Below are positions 37,079-48,126 of a DNA stretch of 64,000 nt, one piece after another. The notes below the pieces were generated by a model. It ran no database searches and was not told where the DNA came from. It worked only from the letters and a program-made list of their open reading frames with translations. Positions within the stretch are counted from its first letter, which is position 1. Every line of letters begins with the position of its first letter. The DNA is taken from NCBI GenBank assembly GCA_964017045.1, contig OZ024802.1, forward strand, positions 24,553,793 to 24,617,792. The letters are read 5' to 3'. Source of the DNA: Omphiscola glabra (lineage: Eukaryota; Mollusca; Gastropoda; Lymnaeidae). The translations under genes and the position numbers were made by a program.

Positions 37079-37546
37079 GTCACAATATTAAGGGGTCTCT
37101 CAAAAGGAGGTCCGCCAAAAGGGAACCGGGGGCGGGGGGGGGGTGTGTGAGCCCAAATGCGGATCGCTGCGGTGTGTGTATGTGTGTAAAGGGTCTTGCG
37201 GAAGTACGTCCACAAGTTAACATTTGTATATGCTGCAATTTGTACATTGCAGATGTCCTCTCTGGATGATCTATGTGCGACAATTATAATCTTTAACCTA
37301 CAAGAAGTAAATAAAACCCCGATGAGGGAAAGCACACTCAATATTAAGCTGTTAGTTATCGATTATCGTTTAATATACGAGTTTGGGCTCTTTAGTTAAA
37401 ACTTCCTTTTTCTCGGGACTCGTTTTATTTCAATCGAATGATTTTTATTTTCAGCCTTATTTAGAAGTTAAACATCTAGTGATGCTTTGCACTTTATATT
37501 TTAATACACTTTCTGGCATTTCGCATCTTCATCATCATCAGTGGCG

Positions 37547-37700
37547 CTACAGCGCATGTAGGGCCCTGGTCTGCGCCACCACATCCTTCCATTCGGAACG
37601 ATCCATGGCTTTCCGCCTCCATGCGCGAACCCCCATTTGGTGTAAGTCCTTCTCTACATAGTCGATCCATCTCAGTTTGGGCGACCGGTGAGTCGTCTGC
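37547..37700 (-). pseudogene. LINE ORF2 C-terminus with (CAT)n tail, in intron 5
   Basis: On the minus strand: KLRWIDYVEKDLHQMG, then AWRRKAMDRSEWKDVVAQTR and a stop at 37547-37549, followed by a (ATG)n run (37529-37540 on +). LRW.DYVEKDL..........R..W..VV is the end of many LINE proteins. Only this 3' fragment is present, as usual for 5'-truncated copies. Confidence 0.82.
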
Positions 37701-37857
37701 TCCTAGGCTTCTGCCTGTAATACTGGGGTAGGGTTGCCACATGCGGACATGTAATGACAAAGGGGCGGGGTTAGAAAAGATGCGTATTTTTTGAGGACGT
37801 CCTTTATTTAAAAAACCCACTTAAATGAGAGAGTGTCAGGGGGTGGGGGGGGGGTAA

Positions 37858-38300
37858 TGCGAGATAATTTCAGAGTGCTAGGGCAGATAGTTTCATGATG
37901 CTAGGTGAGATAATTTCAGAGTGCTAGGGCAGATAGTTTCAGGATGCTAAGTGAGATAATTTCAGAGTGCTAGGGCAGATAGTTTCATGATGCTAGGTGA
38001 GATAATTTCAGAATGATAGGGCAGATAGTTTCAGGATGCTATGTGAGATAATTTCAGAGTGCTAGGGCAGATAGTTTCAGGATGCTAGGTGATATAATTT
38101 CAGAGTGCTAGGGCAGATAGTTTCAGGATGCTAAGTAAGATAAATTTCAGAGTGCTAGGGCAGATAGTTTCAGGGTGCTAGGTGAGATAAATTCAGAGTG
38201 CTAGGGCAGATAGTTTCAGGTTGCTAAGTGAGATTGTCATGGTGCGACATGAAATTTCCGGGGTGCTATGTAAGATAGTTTCAAGGTGCTTACTGAGATT
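37858..38300 (+). repeat. 46-bp (dimeric 23-bp) minisatellite in intron 5
   Basis: Eight to nine copies alternating gataatttcagagtgctagg and gcagatagtttcaggatgct. The two half-units are themselves related, so it is a higher-order repeat. Confidence 0.93.
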
Positions 38301-38655
38301 GTGTCATGACGCTATTAAAATTAAGGGCGTTTAAACACATGAATGTGTGTTGGTTGACAGAATTTCTATTATTACAGACAAACTTTTTTGGTTATTTTAT
38401 CGATTGGCACTGTTCCAAGTCAATTTATTTAACATTAAATTTTAATGAAAATAAAACGTTACTAACAAAAATGTGTATGTATATATATAAATATTAACTG
38501 AAAAATACTTAACTAAGACCAGTTAGTTGTATGCATGTAATTGATGTCCAGCTGAGTGCCTGTTCTAAGCAGTAAGTACTTGGCACTGACATAGCAGCCC
38601 AGTAACGCCAAAGCTGACACTGTTCATTTTAGTGCTGGCGCCATTAACTATTTAC

Positions 38656-38780
38656 CTCGTAGACAACATTCGTGCTGACGTCATACCCCATGGGCACATT
38701 GCTGCAAGTCAGGCTGACGGCTTTGTTGTTGAAGGTGTGGCGTGTTGGCACCGCTACCACTGGTTTACTGTTGGACACGG
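38656..38780 (-). CDS. Ig/EGF gene exon 5: Ig2, first half
   Basis: Phase 1 to 0, acceptor tccacccag, donor GTAAAT. KAVSLTCSNV is the B strand. The following C strand has VVY where Trp is usual. Confidence 0.8.
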
Positions 38781-39410
38781 CTGGGTGGAGATAGAAGTAC
38801 AAAGGCTTGTTTATTACTAGAAAAGATACCCGGTGTTGCCCAGGTATTAATGAAAAGGCATGCTGTTCAGAAAATCAACCAGTTTTTTTTTTAAATATAT
38901 TTTTTTATGTTAGACTTGCGTTAATTTTTTTCGATGGTGTGTTTTATTAATTCTTAACATAACCCGAAACCATACCGCAACGCACCCCCCCCCCCCTTTT
39001 TTTTCCCTCGCCCCACTCCACCCACACAAAACTGTAAATCTAACTAGCCGCTTCTTCTCCCATTGGTCCTGTAACTCGATAACCATTTTACACTTCATTA
39101 CACAACTCAACCTCCCCACCCAAAACCCACGCAACATAATATGTTCTCCATAATATTATCTCCACTTAAAACTCCCAATGCAGAATTCTGCACCCTAACC
39201 CCCTCAAAAAAAATCCCACCAAACAGTATGCTCCTGAAAACTACGATGGAGCCATTTATCTAATGGACACTGATGCTACTTTGATGTTTCGTTCAGATAA
39301 CGCTCTGTCCCTAAAAATTATGCAAGAGGAGTTGAGCAACTATCGAGATCATAGAACGTTTTCATTTGCGTGTTCACTTGTTTCATTATTTCTGAACATT
39401 CAAACTTCAA

Positions 39411-39452
39411 TAATCCCCCCCACACACACACACCCACACACACACCCACACA
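39411..39452 (+). repeat. (CA)n-rich microsatellite in intron 4
   Basis: cacaca tracts with interrupting C runs. Confidence 0.8.
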
Positions 39453-39790
39453 CTTGCCATTTCATCAATTCATGGCCTCCATTTACCCTCCCCCATCTGC
39501 CCACACCCTTCCACACTTGCTCACGAAGAGAACTATTCTTGCGTGCACTGTCAGGTACTTAACCATGGTTTCAACTGATACCAGGCACAATGTGACAGCG
39601 ATCCGTCACGGTGCATTGACTCTAGATCGAATTCATGTATCCATAAATTTATAATTGCAGTTCGACCGTTTGATATAGGGCAGCAGACTCAAGTTAAACA
39701 ATTCTAACGGCATTTTTAGACTAACTTCTCCTGAATGATTTTGGTTCATTTTTTAAATTGCATTTCTTGTAACTTATTGTTCTTCTAAAC

Positions 39791-39986
39791 CAGCGGTTCT
39801 CAACCTGTGGGTCACGACCTCTTTAGGCGTCGAACGATCCGTTCCAATGGGTCACATAGAAGACCATCGGAAAAAAACAACTCTACACATATGAAGTAGT
39901 ACGAGAAAAGTTGTGTGGTTGGGGGTCGCCACAACATGAGGAACTGTATTAAATGGTCGCGGCATTAGACATGTTGAGAAGCACTG
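39791..39986 (+). mobile_element. SPIN-like hAT non-autonomous element, copy 1, in intron 4
   Basis: The 196-bp element starts cagcggttctcaacctgtgg and ends atgttgagaagcactg, with gtcgccacaacatgaggaac inside. These are the hallmark ends of the SPIN (SPACE INVADERS) hAT family as I know it. It is flanked by ttctaaac (39783-39790) and ttctaatc (39987-39994), a 7/8 target-site duplication. Confidence 0.88.
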
Positions 39987-40400
39987 TTCTAATCCGTAAA
40001 CATCCCGGCCTAGGATTAATGTCGTCTAATCCGTACATATACCTGGCCTAGGATTAATGTCTTCCAATCCGTATGCATCCCTTTCCTAGGATTAATGTCT
40101 TCCAATCCGTACACATCCCTGGCCTAGGATTAATGTTTTCTAATCCGTACACATCCCTGGCCTAGGGTTAATGTCTTATAATCCGTACACATCCCTGGCC
40201 TAGGATTAATGTCTTCCAATACGTACACACCCCTGGCCTAGGATTAATGTCTTCTAATCCGTACGCATCCCTGGCCTATGATTAATGTCTTCCAATACGT
40301 ACACATCCCTGGCCTAGGATTAATGTCATCTAATCCGTACACATCCCTTTCCTGGGATTAATGTCTTCCAATACGTACATATCCCTGGCCTAGGATTAAA
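39987..40400 (+). repeat. 38-bp minisatellite in intron 4
   Basis: About ten copies containing cctggcctaggattaatgtc. The array begins at the target-site duplication of the SPIN-like element. Confidence 0.93.
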
Positions 40401-40506
40401 GTGCCACTTGATCAAACGCTTGAATATTTAAAATATCGATTAGCGCGAGATAAGAGCGTTTTTGTTCTTATGTTTGGGACGTGTGACTTTCTGCCGATAA
40501 CCTTAC

Positions 40507-40595
40507 CGCCAGAGGCCGCCAGCAGTTTTATCTCGATCTCGTCACTTCCGTCCGAGTTTAAGTAGCTGTCCGTGGTGGTCAGCTTGGCTTTACAG
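40507..40595 (-). CDS. Ig/EGF gene exon 4: Ig1, second half
   Basis: Phase 2 to 1, acceptor cttcccatag, donor GTAAGG. Joined to exon 3 it gives GNFSCKAKL, the F-strand Cys, and ends EIEIKLLAASG. Confidence 0.85.
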
Positions 40596-40999
40596 CTATG
40601 GGAAGTACAAGCAAACGGGTGTCTTAAAGATGATGGTGATAGTTATAACCAATACCTTCTAAAAAAAAATTCCAATCTGAATGTTACGAACTTAATTCAA
40701 TGGACAAAGAATGTTACACTATAGTGGCATGATGGTAAGGCGTGACTGATGACGCATGTATGTCTTCCACCTGATACAAAGGTATACATTCAACTTGACA
40801 CAAGTGTATCTGTCCTTAATGATACAAGTGTGTCTGTCCAAAATAATGCAAATTGTGGTTTTAAAAAAGAAAAAATCATTTTAAAAAATTAATATAACAA
40901 CAAACAAGAAACATTTCAAGCAGTTTCTTTTTTATACGTCCATTATTCTAAATATTCTAATTAAACATAAAAAAAGTAAAAAATTACGATATTCTAAAA

Positions 41000-41195
41000 C
41001 AGTGGTTCTCAACCTTCCTAGTGCCGCGACCCTTAAGTACAGTTCCTCATGTTGTGGCGACCCCCAAACACAAAATTATTTTCGTTGCTACTTCATAACT
41101 GTAGAGTATATGTGTTTTCCGATGGTCTTGGGTGACCCCTGTGAAAGGTTCGTTCGACCCCCAAGGGGTCGCGACCCACAGGTTGAGAACCGCTG
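41000..41195 (-). mobile_element. SPIN-like hAT non-autonomous element, copy 2, in intron 3
   Basis: 196 bp in the opposite orientation to copy 1, starting cagtggttctcaaccttcct and ending gacccacaggttgagaaccgctg (only its last bases are needed for the match). A perfect 8-bp target-site duplication ttctaaaa lies at 40992-40999 and 41196-41203. It is better preserved than copy 1. Confidence 0.92.
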
Positions 41196-41205
41196 TTCTA
41201 AAAGA

Positions 41206-41210
<5 letters not shown>

Positions 41211-41286
<76 letters not shown>
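41211..41286 (+). repeat. 76-base poly-T tract
   Basis: An uninterrupted T run seven bases after the SPIN-like duplication. On the gene strand it is a poly-A run in intron 3. Its exact length is prone to sequencing error. Confidence 0.9.
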
Positions 41287-41288
<2 letters not shown>

Positions 41289-41355
41289 GGTAACGGCCTA
41301 CTTTGACCGCGTCGCCCGAATGTTTCCCCACTAGAAGCGGAGGAATATAAAATAC

Positions 41356-41551
41356 CTGAAATTTCCAACCAATGAAGAGTTGGCGGATGATATCGTGTAG
41401 GTCTGACCAGTGGACAGGGATGTTCCATTTTTAAACCATTCGTAAATTGTGGCGCCGTCTACGGATGAACATCTTAACACAGCACTTTTGCCCTCCAGAA
41501 CTTCGTTGGTTCTTCCTTGTTCCCACTGAGCCGTAGGCTTGTCCAGTTTTT
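41356..41551 (-). CDS. Ig/EGF gene exon 3: Ig1, first half
   Basis: Phase 1 to 2, acceptor ttatctctag, donor GTATTT. Contains KSAVLRCSSV and IYEWFKNG, the B-strand Cys and C-strand Trp, then TYTISSANSS before the split. Confidence 0.88.
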
Positions 41552-41754
41552 CTAGAGATAAAACAGCAAAAACGTTGACACCAGCCATATCAATTACCGA
41601 AAATCAATCAACCATCACCGCATCAATCCATATATCCATCGACTAATTCACCATTCATTCGATCCATCTATATATCCACCCATTTCTCCTTGTCATCCAT
41701 CTATATACATCCATCCAGTCATCCAACGTGTATATATACAGGCACTGTACTCAC

Positions 41755-41898
41755 GTCCACAACCAGACCGTATTGGGAAGTATCCAGTCTCACACTGACA
41801 AGTTCCATTGATACAAGTCGCCAGCGTCTTGTCCGTTCTCTGGCAAGTCAGACTTGTCGGCGGCCCACACGTGGCGCCCTCCACATTCAGTTGTGCGG
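41755..41898 (-). CDS. Ig/EGF gene exon 2: end of signal peptide and first six-cysteine module
   Basis: A 1-1 phase exon, acceptor aatttctag, donor GTGAGT. It adds AAQLNVEGA (signal peptide end) and then a module spaced C-x7-C-x9-C-x4-C-x1-C-x10-C, close to those of exons 12 and 14. Confidence 0.85.
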
Positions 41899-41949
41899 CT
41901 AGAAATTATGACACGAGAAACAAGCAAACATGTTTCCTTTCGGGTGTTT

Positions 41950-42350
41950 ATCATTGATGTGTTTAATATTCATTTGTTTGTTGTCAGTGTGTTTAATATT
42001 TATGTGTGTGTCTTTAATGTGTTTATTATTAATGTGTGTGTCTTTAATGTGTTTATTATTAATGTGTGTGTCTTTAATGTTTATTATTAATGTGTGTGTC
42101 TTTAATGTGTTTATTATTAATGGGTGTGTCTTTAAATTTAATGTGTTTATTATTACTGTGTTTCTTTAATATGTTCATTATTAATGTGTGTGTCTTTAAT
42201 GTGTTTATTACTGACGCGTGAGTTTTTAATGTGTTTACTATTAATGTGTGTGTCTTTAATTTGTTTACTATAAGAGTTTGTGTATTTAATGTGTTTGTTA
42301 TAAATGTGTGTCTTTAATGTGTTTATTTTTAATTCGTTTATTATTAATTC
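41950..42350 (+). repeat. 28-bp minisatellite in intron 1
   Basis: About 14 copies of a unit containing gtgtgtctttaatgtgttta ttattaat with deletions and point changes. Confidence 0.9.
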
Positions 42351-43253
42351 GTTTATTGTTCCATTTGTTTTGTATGAAGCACAATTCCGTAGCAACCCAA
42401 GATTTGGATCTTTTGGTCGGATATGTGGCTACATTCGACTTCGGGTTTGAAGCTACGAGTTCCCAGGTCTTGTGGCATACATTATTCAGTTTTTCGGATC
42501 ACCTTGACTTAACACAAACAGTTTGAGCCTTGAAGCGTTTATTTTTAAAGTGCTGTAATTTTAAAGGTACCTGCGGTGCTTCTTTGTTTCACCTGTCATT
42601 ACAGAATATAGATTTTTTTTATACAAGAAACATTTAAATTGACATTAATTTATAGAAGCTAACAATCCTCATCGATCACTAGTTGCCCACATTTATTTTA
42701 TTGTCGTGAGATCATTCTTAAAAAATTGAAAGCGTAAAGCTATTGACTGCGTCAATATGGTGAAATGTTTAATTTACCTAATCCATAAAAGCCAATCAAG
42801 AATGCGCATTGTGTTTCTCTACAGAATGGAACGGTTCGTTCAATGTATGCAGTTAATTTTGCTGTTGCTGCCAGTTCAGTATTGTAAGCGTTGGCGCGTT
42901 ATTTGGAAACACCTAATGGTCTGTCAAGGGTGACCACTTGAAACGTCATTCTTCAGAAGGGGTTCTTAACTAGGAGTGCGCACACTGATGTGGTGCGGGA
43001 AGCAGTGCCAGAAGGTGCGGGAAGACCCATATGTTTTGTAACCAAAAACACCACACAAAACTGCCTATAAGCTAAATCATAAACACATTTAAAAAATTAC
43101 GCTAATTATATTTTTTCATTAGGTAATAGGTGAAGTACAGTCAGTGCCCGGATTTACGTATGCGCTAAATAAGCCTCACAATCTGCCAGCTATATATTTT
43201 TTTATTTTTCTTTGACCACCTCATGTAATTTCAAACGGTAAAGGGGGGGGGGC

Positions 43254-43480
43254 CCTCTGGACTTTGTATAGCTTAGGTCCTCTGGACTTTGTATAGCTTA
43301 GGGCCTCTGGACTTTGTATAGCTTAGGGCCTCTGGACTTTGTATAGCTTAGGGCCTCTGGACTTTGTATAGCTTAGGGCCTCTGGACTTTGTATAGCTTA
43401 GGGCCTCTGGACTTTGTATAGCTTAAGGCCTCTGGACTTTGTACAACTTAGGGCCTCGGGACTTTGTATAGCTTAGGGCT
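43254..43480 (+). repeat. 25-bp minisatellite in intron 1
   Basis: About nine near-identical copies containing ctctggactttgtatagctt. Confidence 0.95.
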
Positions 43481-43640
43481 TCAGCAGGTGTAAATGCGGC
43501 CCTGAGTACAGTTGTCATATTTGTTTAATTCTGAATATATGTTTTAAAGCAACATAAAAGAATAACTTTCTTCTGCAATCAAATGTTTTGATAACTTTTT
43601 TTAAAAATTAAATATATTTCAATTTAATCACAGACGCTAC

Positions 43641-43740
43641 CAGTGCCGGCTCAAGGTACCGGCAACTCGGCCAGTTGCCCAGGGCGCCATGTGCTTAGGG
43701 CGTCATCAGCGATCTTCCAAAATAGGTAAAGGCATTGCGT
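43641..43740 (+). mobile_element. Fragment of a CAGTGCCGGCTC-ended repeat
   Basis: It starts cagtgccggctcaaggtacc and is followed by GC-rich ggcgcc blocks like the hAT-type repeats at 12341 and 13666. The opposite end was not identified; gggcgccaaagtt near 44010 may belong to it. Confidence 0.4.
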
Positions 43741-44499
43741 CGATGGCGCCATGGAAGAAAAATGGAAAGTGCAATAAAAAGATTTGCTGATCTAAAGACT
43801 GGCAAAAAAAGACGCCATCGGTAATAGGCTAATTGTTCATACTATCCACGGTACCATAGGCTAACTGTTCATACTGTCCAAATACAAGTTAAGGAAAACA
43901 AAATCCCTGTTCATTGTTTATTTTAAAAAACAGCCTAGGTTATAAACTCATCACAATATCCTTAGTTTTTTCCTTGCACAAATTTTTATTATTTTTATAC
44001 TTAAATGGGGGCGCCAAAGTTAAGCTTGCCCGGAATGCTAGCAATCGTAGTTCCTTTATGTGTGCTCATATGTTGTGTGCGGTACATTTTTTGGAAATAA
44101 TGTTGTGCGTTGCTACTAGCTGTTTTGAAATAGAGAGTTGTTGAGGGAATTTTTTTTTTAATCGAGTGGTGGGGATGGATGGGGCGCTGAACGTGGGTTA
44201 GAGCCCTTGATCTTCAACTACAACAAGGCCATAAATCGGATGCATATGACTGGTCCTAATTTTAAAAAAAATTAACATACAACCCTTTTAAATGGTAGTT
44301 TTAAAAAAAATGAAATCTTAATATCTATCATTATATCTCATTTTCCATTGTGTGTTCCACCCAATGGGGAGAAACATAGAACCCATACATCTTTTTACAC
44401 ACATTTTGTACATTGTACCCGAATTATATAAGTAATAACATATAACTGACTAGCGATTGGTGCGAAACTAAATATACGCTGATGACATGACCAGTTCAC

Positions 44500-45030
44500 A
44501 AGTCATATGATAAGATAACATGAAACATGATAAGATAACATGAAACTTGATAAGATAACATGAAACATGATAAGATAACATGAAACATGATAAGATCACA
44601 TGAAACATGAGAAGATAACATGAAACATGATAAGATAACATGAGAAGATAACATGAAACATAAGAAGATCACATGAAACATGAAAAGATCATATTAAAAC
44701 ATGACAAGATCACATGAAACGTGAGATGAGCACATGAAACATGATATGATGACATGGAACATGATACGAATCATCAAAAAATGACAAGATCACGTGAAAA
44801 TGACAAGATCACAAGACTCGGGACAGGATCACATAAAAAGATCGCATGAAAATCATACGAAAAGATCACATGAAAATATCATATGAAAAAATCACATGAA
44901 AAGATCACATGAAAATGTAATATGAAAAGATCACATGAAAATATGAAATGAAAAGATCACATGAAAATTTCACATGAAAAGATCACATGAAAATATCATA
45001 TGAAAAGATCACATGGAAAGATAGCATGAC
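44500..45030 (+). repeat. 20-bp minisatellite decaying into a 26-bp variant, intron 1
   Basis: The left part repeats gataagataacatgaaacat. The right part repeats aaaagatcacatgaaaatat. It ends about 220 bases from exon 1. Confidence 0.88.
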
Positions 45031-45247
45031 ACATGGAGACAAGACAGTTTTCACTAACCATCCGTCGACAACCCCGCGACTCCGTAGTGAATTGAGGATC
45101 TTTTTTTCTTTCTTGTTTTTTTTATAATTACTGATGTATCATAAAATGCAGATACCAAAATAGTTTTAGCAGAAATAATTGAATATAAATGGTTTCTTTA
45201 TTTTAAAAAGTGTTACCGAACCCGCACCAGATGTTTTATTGACTTAC

Positions 45248-45287
45248 CGCAAAGCACGAGGAAAATTGTCAAAATCACTTGAGACAT
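45248..45287 (-). CDS. Ig/EGF gene exon 1: start codon and signal peptide core
   Basis: Reads MSQVILTIFLVLC then one base, followed by donor GTAAGT. The hydrophobic core and phase-1 end match exon 2 exactly, and the ATG (45287-45285) is the only one in frame. Sequence above 45288 is the presumed 5' UTR and promoter; no TATA box was convincingly seen. Confidence 0.82.
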
Positions 45288-45289
45288 CT

Positions 45290-46955
45290 TTCAAGTGAAA
45301 GGTTCACGCAGAAGTCAGAATTTTTTAAATATAAATTAGATATCAGGGGTGGAAACATTTAAGCTATGCGTTTAGAATAGTTTATTTCCACTGAAATGTT
45401 ATCATCACGATGATGCTAGACAATAACTTATTGAATAAGTGTATATCTCCTATGGCGATAGCTGACATCGCAGTTGACTGAGCGCCACGCTGCAAGTCCA
45501 TTGGCTGTCTCATTGTGAGGACTCCCACGTGGTAACGACACGCCTTGGGAAGCTCCGTAAGCGTAAATAAGGTATTGTTGTCGAAATGATCCAAGTGACA
45601 CCGTTGCCGCGAATGTGCTAAATGTGCCAAATGTGCTAAATGTGCTCATTTTGCTCAAAGTGCTTAATGTCTGAATGTGCTCAGTGCTCAATGTGCTCAA
45701 AGTGCTGAATATGTAATTGTTCGATGTTTTGATTACTTCTGTCCTATTGTTAGCGTCAAACTCTTTTAAAACCATCAGCCTCGTGGACATCCTCTATAGC
45801 CATTCTGTGGTATGGAACTAAAACATAAATCTCTTTTAGTTGTATTTTGCTGTCGGTTTTGGGTCTACAAACATGATGGCGTGCTCTCAGGCATTAAGTT
45901 GGGGGGGGGGGGTGTTTCATACACAAATTACGTCAAACTATTTTGGCCATTTTTACCCCCCTCCCCCCAAAATGGTCAATAATTGACCCCAAACTTTAGA
46001 CACCAGGTAATACGTCGTTGCAAATTCGCACCTCCCCCCTCTCACCTCCACGTGATGCTATTTATAGGTGGTCCCTTTTGGCAGTTACTAAATGTAAGTC
46101 ATTTACCAAATATCAGATAATAGTTGTTAGTATTATCAGGTTAACAACTATCGGATTATCAAATATCGGATTATCAAATAGAGGAGTATCATATAGAGGA
46201 TGACAAAATTTTATAGCATTAACAAATTTTAAAAAGTGTACCTTTTAAACTACTTCAATAAGAATTATCGCTTTGTGAAGATATTTTAAGCTGTTTTAAT
46301 GAGGCAAAATGGAGAAAAGTACCAATGATATATTAAGAAAATAAATTTCGTCGAGCAATGAAACATAGAAGTTGTATTCAAACAAAAAGAAAAATGGAAA
46401 GTTATTCACAAAGAAAAGAAATGACACTGCGTAACTGGCGCAAAGAGTTGTCGCGCTCATATTGATGGGAGCTAATTCTGTGTTAATTTTTCAACTCGGC
46501 GAAATAATTGCGTTGACAGGGGGGTTCTGCGTACACGTTGACAGGGGGTTCTGCGTATATGTTGACAGGGGGTTATTTGAACACGTTGATAAGGGGGGTG
46601 GGTCGTCTGTGTACATTTGGGGACGTGCGAAAAGGACAACCGCCTTGGGCACCATCTTTAGAAAGCGCCAAAATATTAATTTTTCATGCAAAATATGTGT
46701 ATGTATATATAAGCAAGCGTTAATGGCAAAGGCGCATAAACCCAGGCTTTGCCCAGGGCGCAGTTTTTCTTGCCAAGGCCCTGCATACAGTAACATGTTT
46801 ATAGCAGAGAACAAAATCAAATTCAATACATTTCTATAATATCATCCTAGTGAAACATCAGAGACATTACAAGATTTCTGCTGACATAGCGCTAGAGTGC
46901 CCCCCACCCCACACTTTAAAAAAAATATTTGAAGGTGCAGTGCAGAGTGAAATCA
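45290..46955. other. Intergenic stretch with a decayed 10-bp repeat
   Basis: aaatgtgcta/tcaaagtgct repeats span 45610-45710. A poly-G run lies at 45901. A degraded hAT-like patch (cgccttgggcaccatcttta; ccagggcgcag) covers about 46640-46790. No gene recognised. Confidence 0.45.
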
Positions 46956-46956
46956 C

Positions 46957-47258
46957 TTAGAGTCAGAATAACATGGCTCTAAGAGTCAGCATAACATGGC
47001 ACTTAGATTCAGCATAACATGGCTCTTAGATTCAGCATAGCATGGCTCTTAGATTCGGCATAGCATGGCTCTTAGATTCAGCATAACATGGCTCTTAAGT
47101 TCAGCATAACCTGCCTCTTAGATTCAGCATAACATGGCTCTTAGATTCAGCATAACATGGCTCTTAGATTCAGCATAACATGGATCTTAGATTCAGCATA
47201 ACATGGCTCTTAGATTCAGCATAACCTGCCTCTTAGATTCAGCATAACATGGATCTTC
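46957..47258 (+). repeat. 23-bp minisatellite
   Basis: About 13 copies containing cataacatggctcttagatt. Confidence 0.95.
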
Positions 47259-47259
47259 G

Positions 47260-48126
47260 TGAAAAAACATAAGAATGGGTCGCCAGCTGAATTCTAGATC
47301 ACCAATGTTTCTTCTGATGAATTTTAACAACTAATGAAATGTTGTAAAAATATATTGTCGATGCTTGGAGGCACCTACTTCTGTGAAGCTGGATTCTCTG
47401 CAATGACCAACATCAAGTCCAAAAAAAAAAAAAAAGAACACCAAAAAAAAACCAAACGCTTTGACTGACGACCATTGAGGAAACCTAATAAGGGAAGGAG
47501 TTACTGCCTACCAGCTTCAAACTTCAAATTAAAAAGATTGCAAGTTCAAATCAAAGGCGAGTATCGCATTAAAGATGTGCTGCAGTTTCTAATCGTTGAG
47601 GTGACACTGTTACCGGATTCATGATTCTTTTTGCAAAAGTTAAGGAGTGTTAATAGGTTGAATAATTTTCTAAGAAGTAAAAAAAATAATATATATATAT
47701 TATTTTGAGCTGCCATGTGCGGCCTTCAGCTTGAGATGTCATGTGCGGCCCTCGGCCTCACAAAAAAAAATAAAAATATTTCGGTCCCCGGAGTAAAAAA
47801 AGTGTGGACAGGACTGTCATATAGTTGAACGGATTTAATTCTCACTTTGATATTTAACTTCTCTCTCACACACACACTCTCCCTCTCTCTCTCCCTCCAT
47901 CTCCTGTTCGGTTTTCTCTGCCTCGCTCTCTCTGCCTCACTCCCTTGTAAGGTTTGGTTTCGAGTGTACAAGTAGTACAACCGTATTTAGCGCATCTACC
48001 ACTTTTTTTTTTTTAAACAATTGAATAACCAACGAACAAAAACAAATTTATTTTCCCAATAATTCTGCTGTTGAACCTTCATATTTAGCTCTGACACTCG
48101 TGGTGAACGATCTTCAAGACACGATG
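47260..48126. other. Non-coding stretch with (CT)n microsatellite
   Basis: A CT-rich tract at 47860-47945 and poly-A near 47419. No gene seen. Confidence 0.45.

Larger units (their letters stand above)
28216..45287 (-). other. Gene model: secreted or surface protein with five Ig domains and three EGF/EB-like modules (14 exons, 3' end missing)
   Basis: Fourteen exons on the minus strand were assembled from GT/AG sites and codon phase. Their lengths add to 1879 nt (626 codons plus one base) with every junction in phase and no internal stop. Domain order: signal peptide, six-Cys module, Ig1 (two exons), Ig2 (two), Ig3 (two), Ig4 (one), Ig5 (two), six-Cys module, Thr-rich linker, six-Cys module. 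Modules are bounded by phase-1 introns, the pattern of exon shuffling in extracellular proteins. No transmembrane segment or fibrinogen domain was found before the trail is lost below 28216. Snail Ig-containing lectins and defence proteins are possible relatives, but I cannot name the family. Recognition or adhesion is inferred from the domains only. Confidence 0.85.

Noticed and set aside
41002..41334. Frames containing long Phe or Lys runs
   Set aside because: They translate the poly-T tract and the SPIN-like element.
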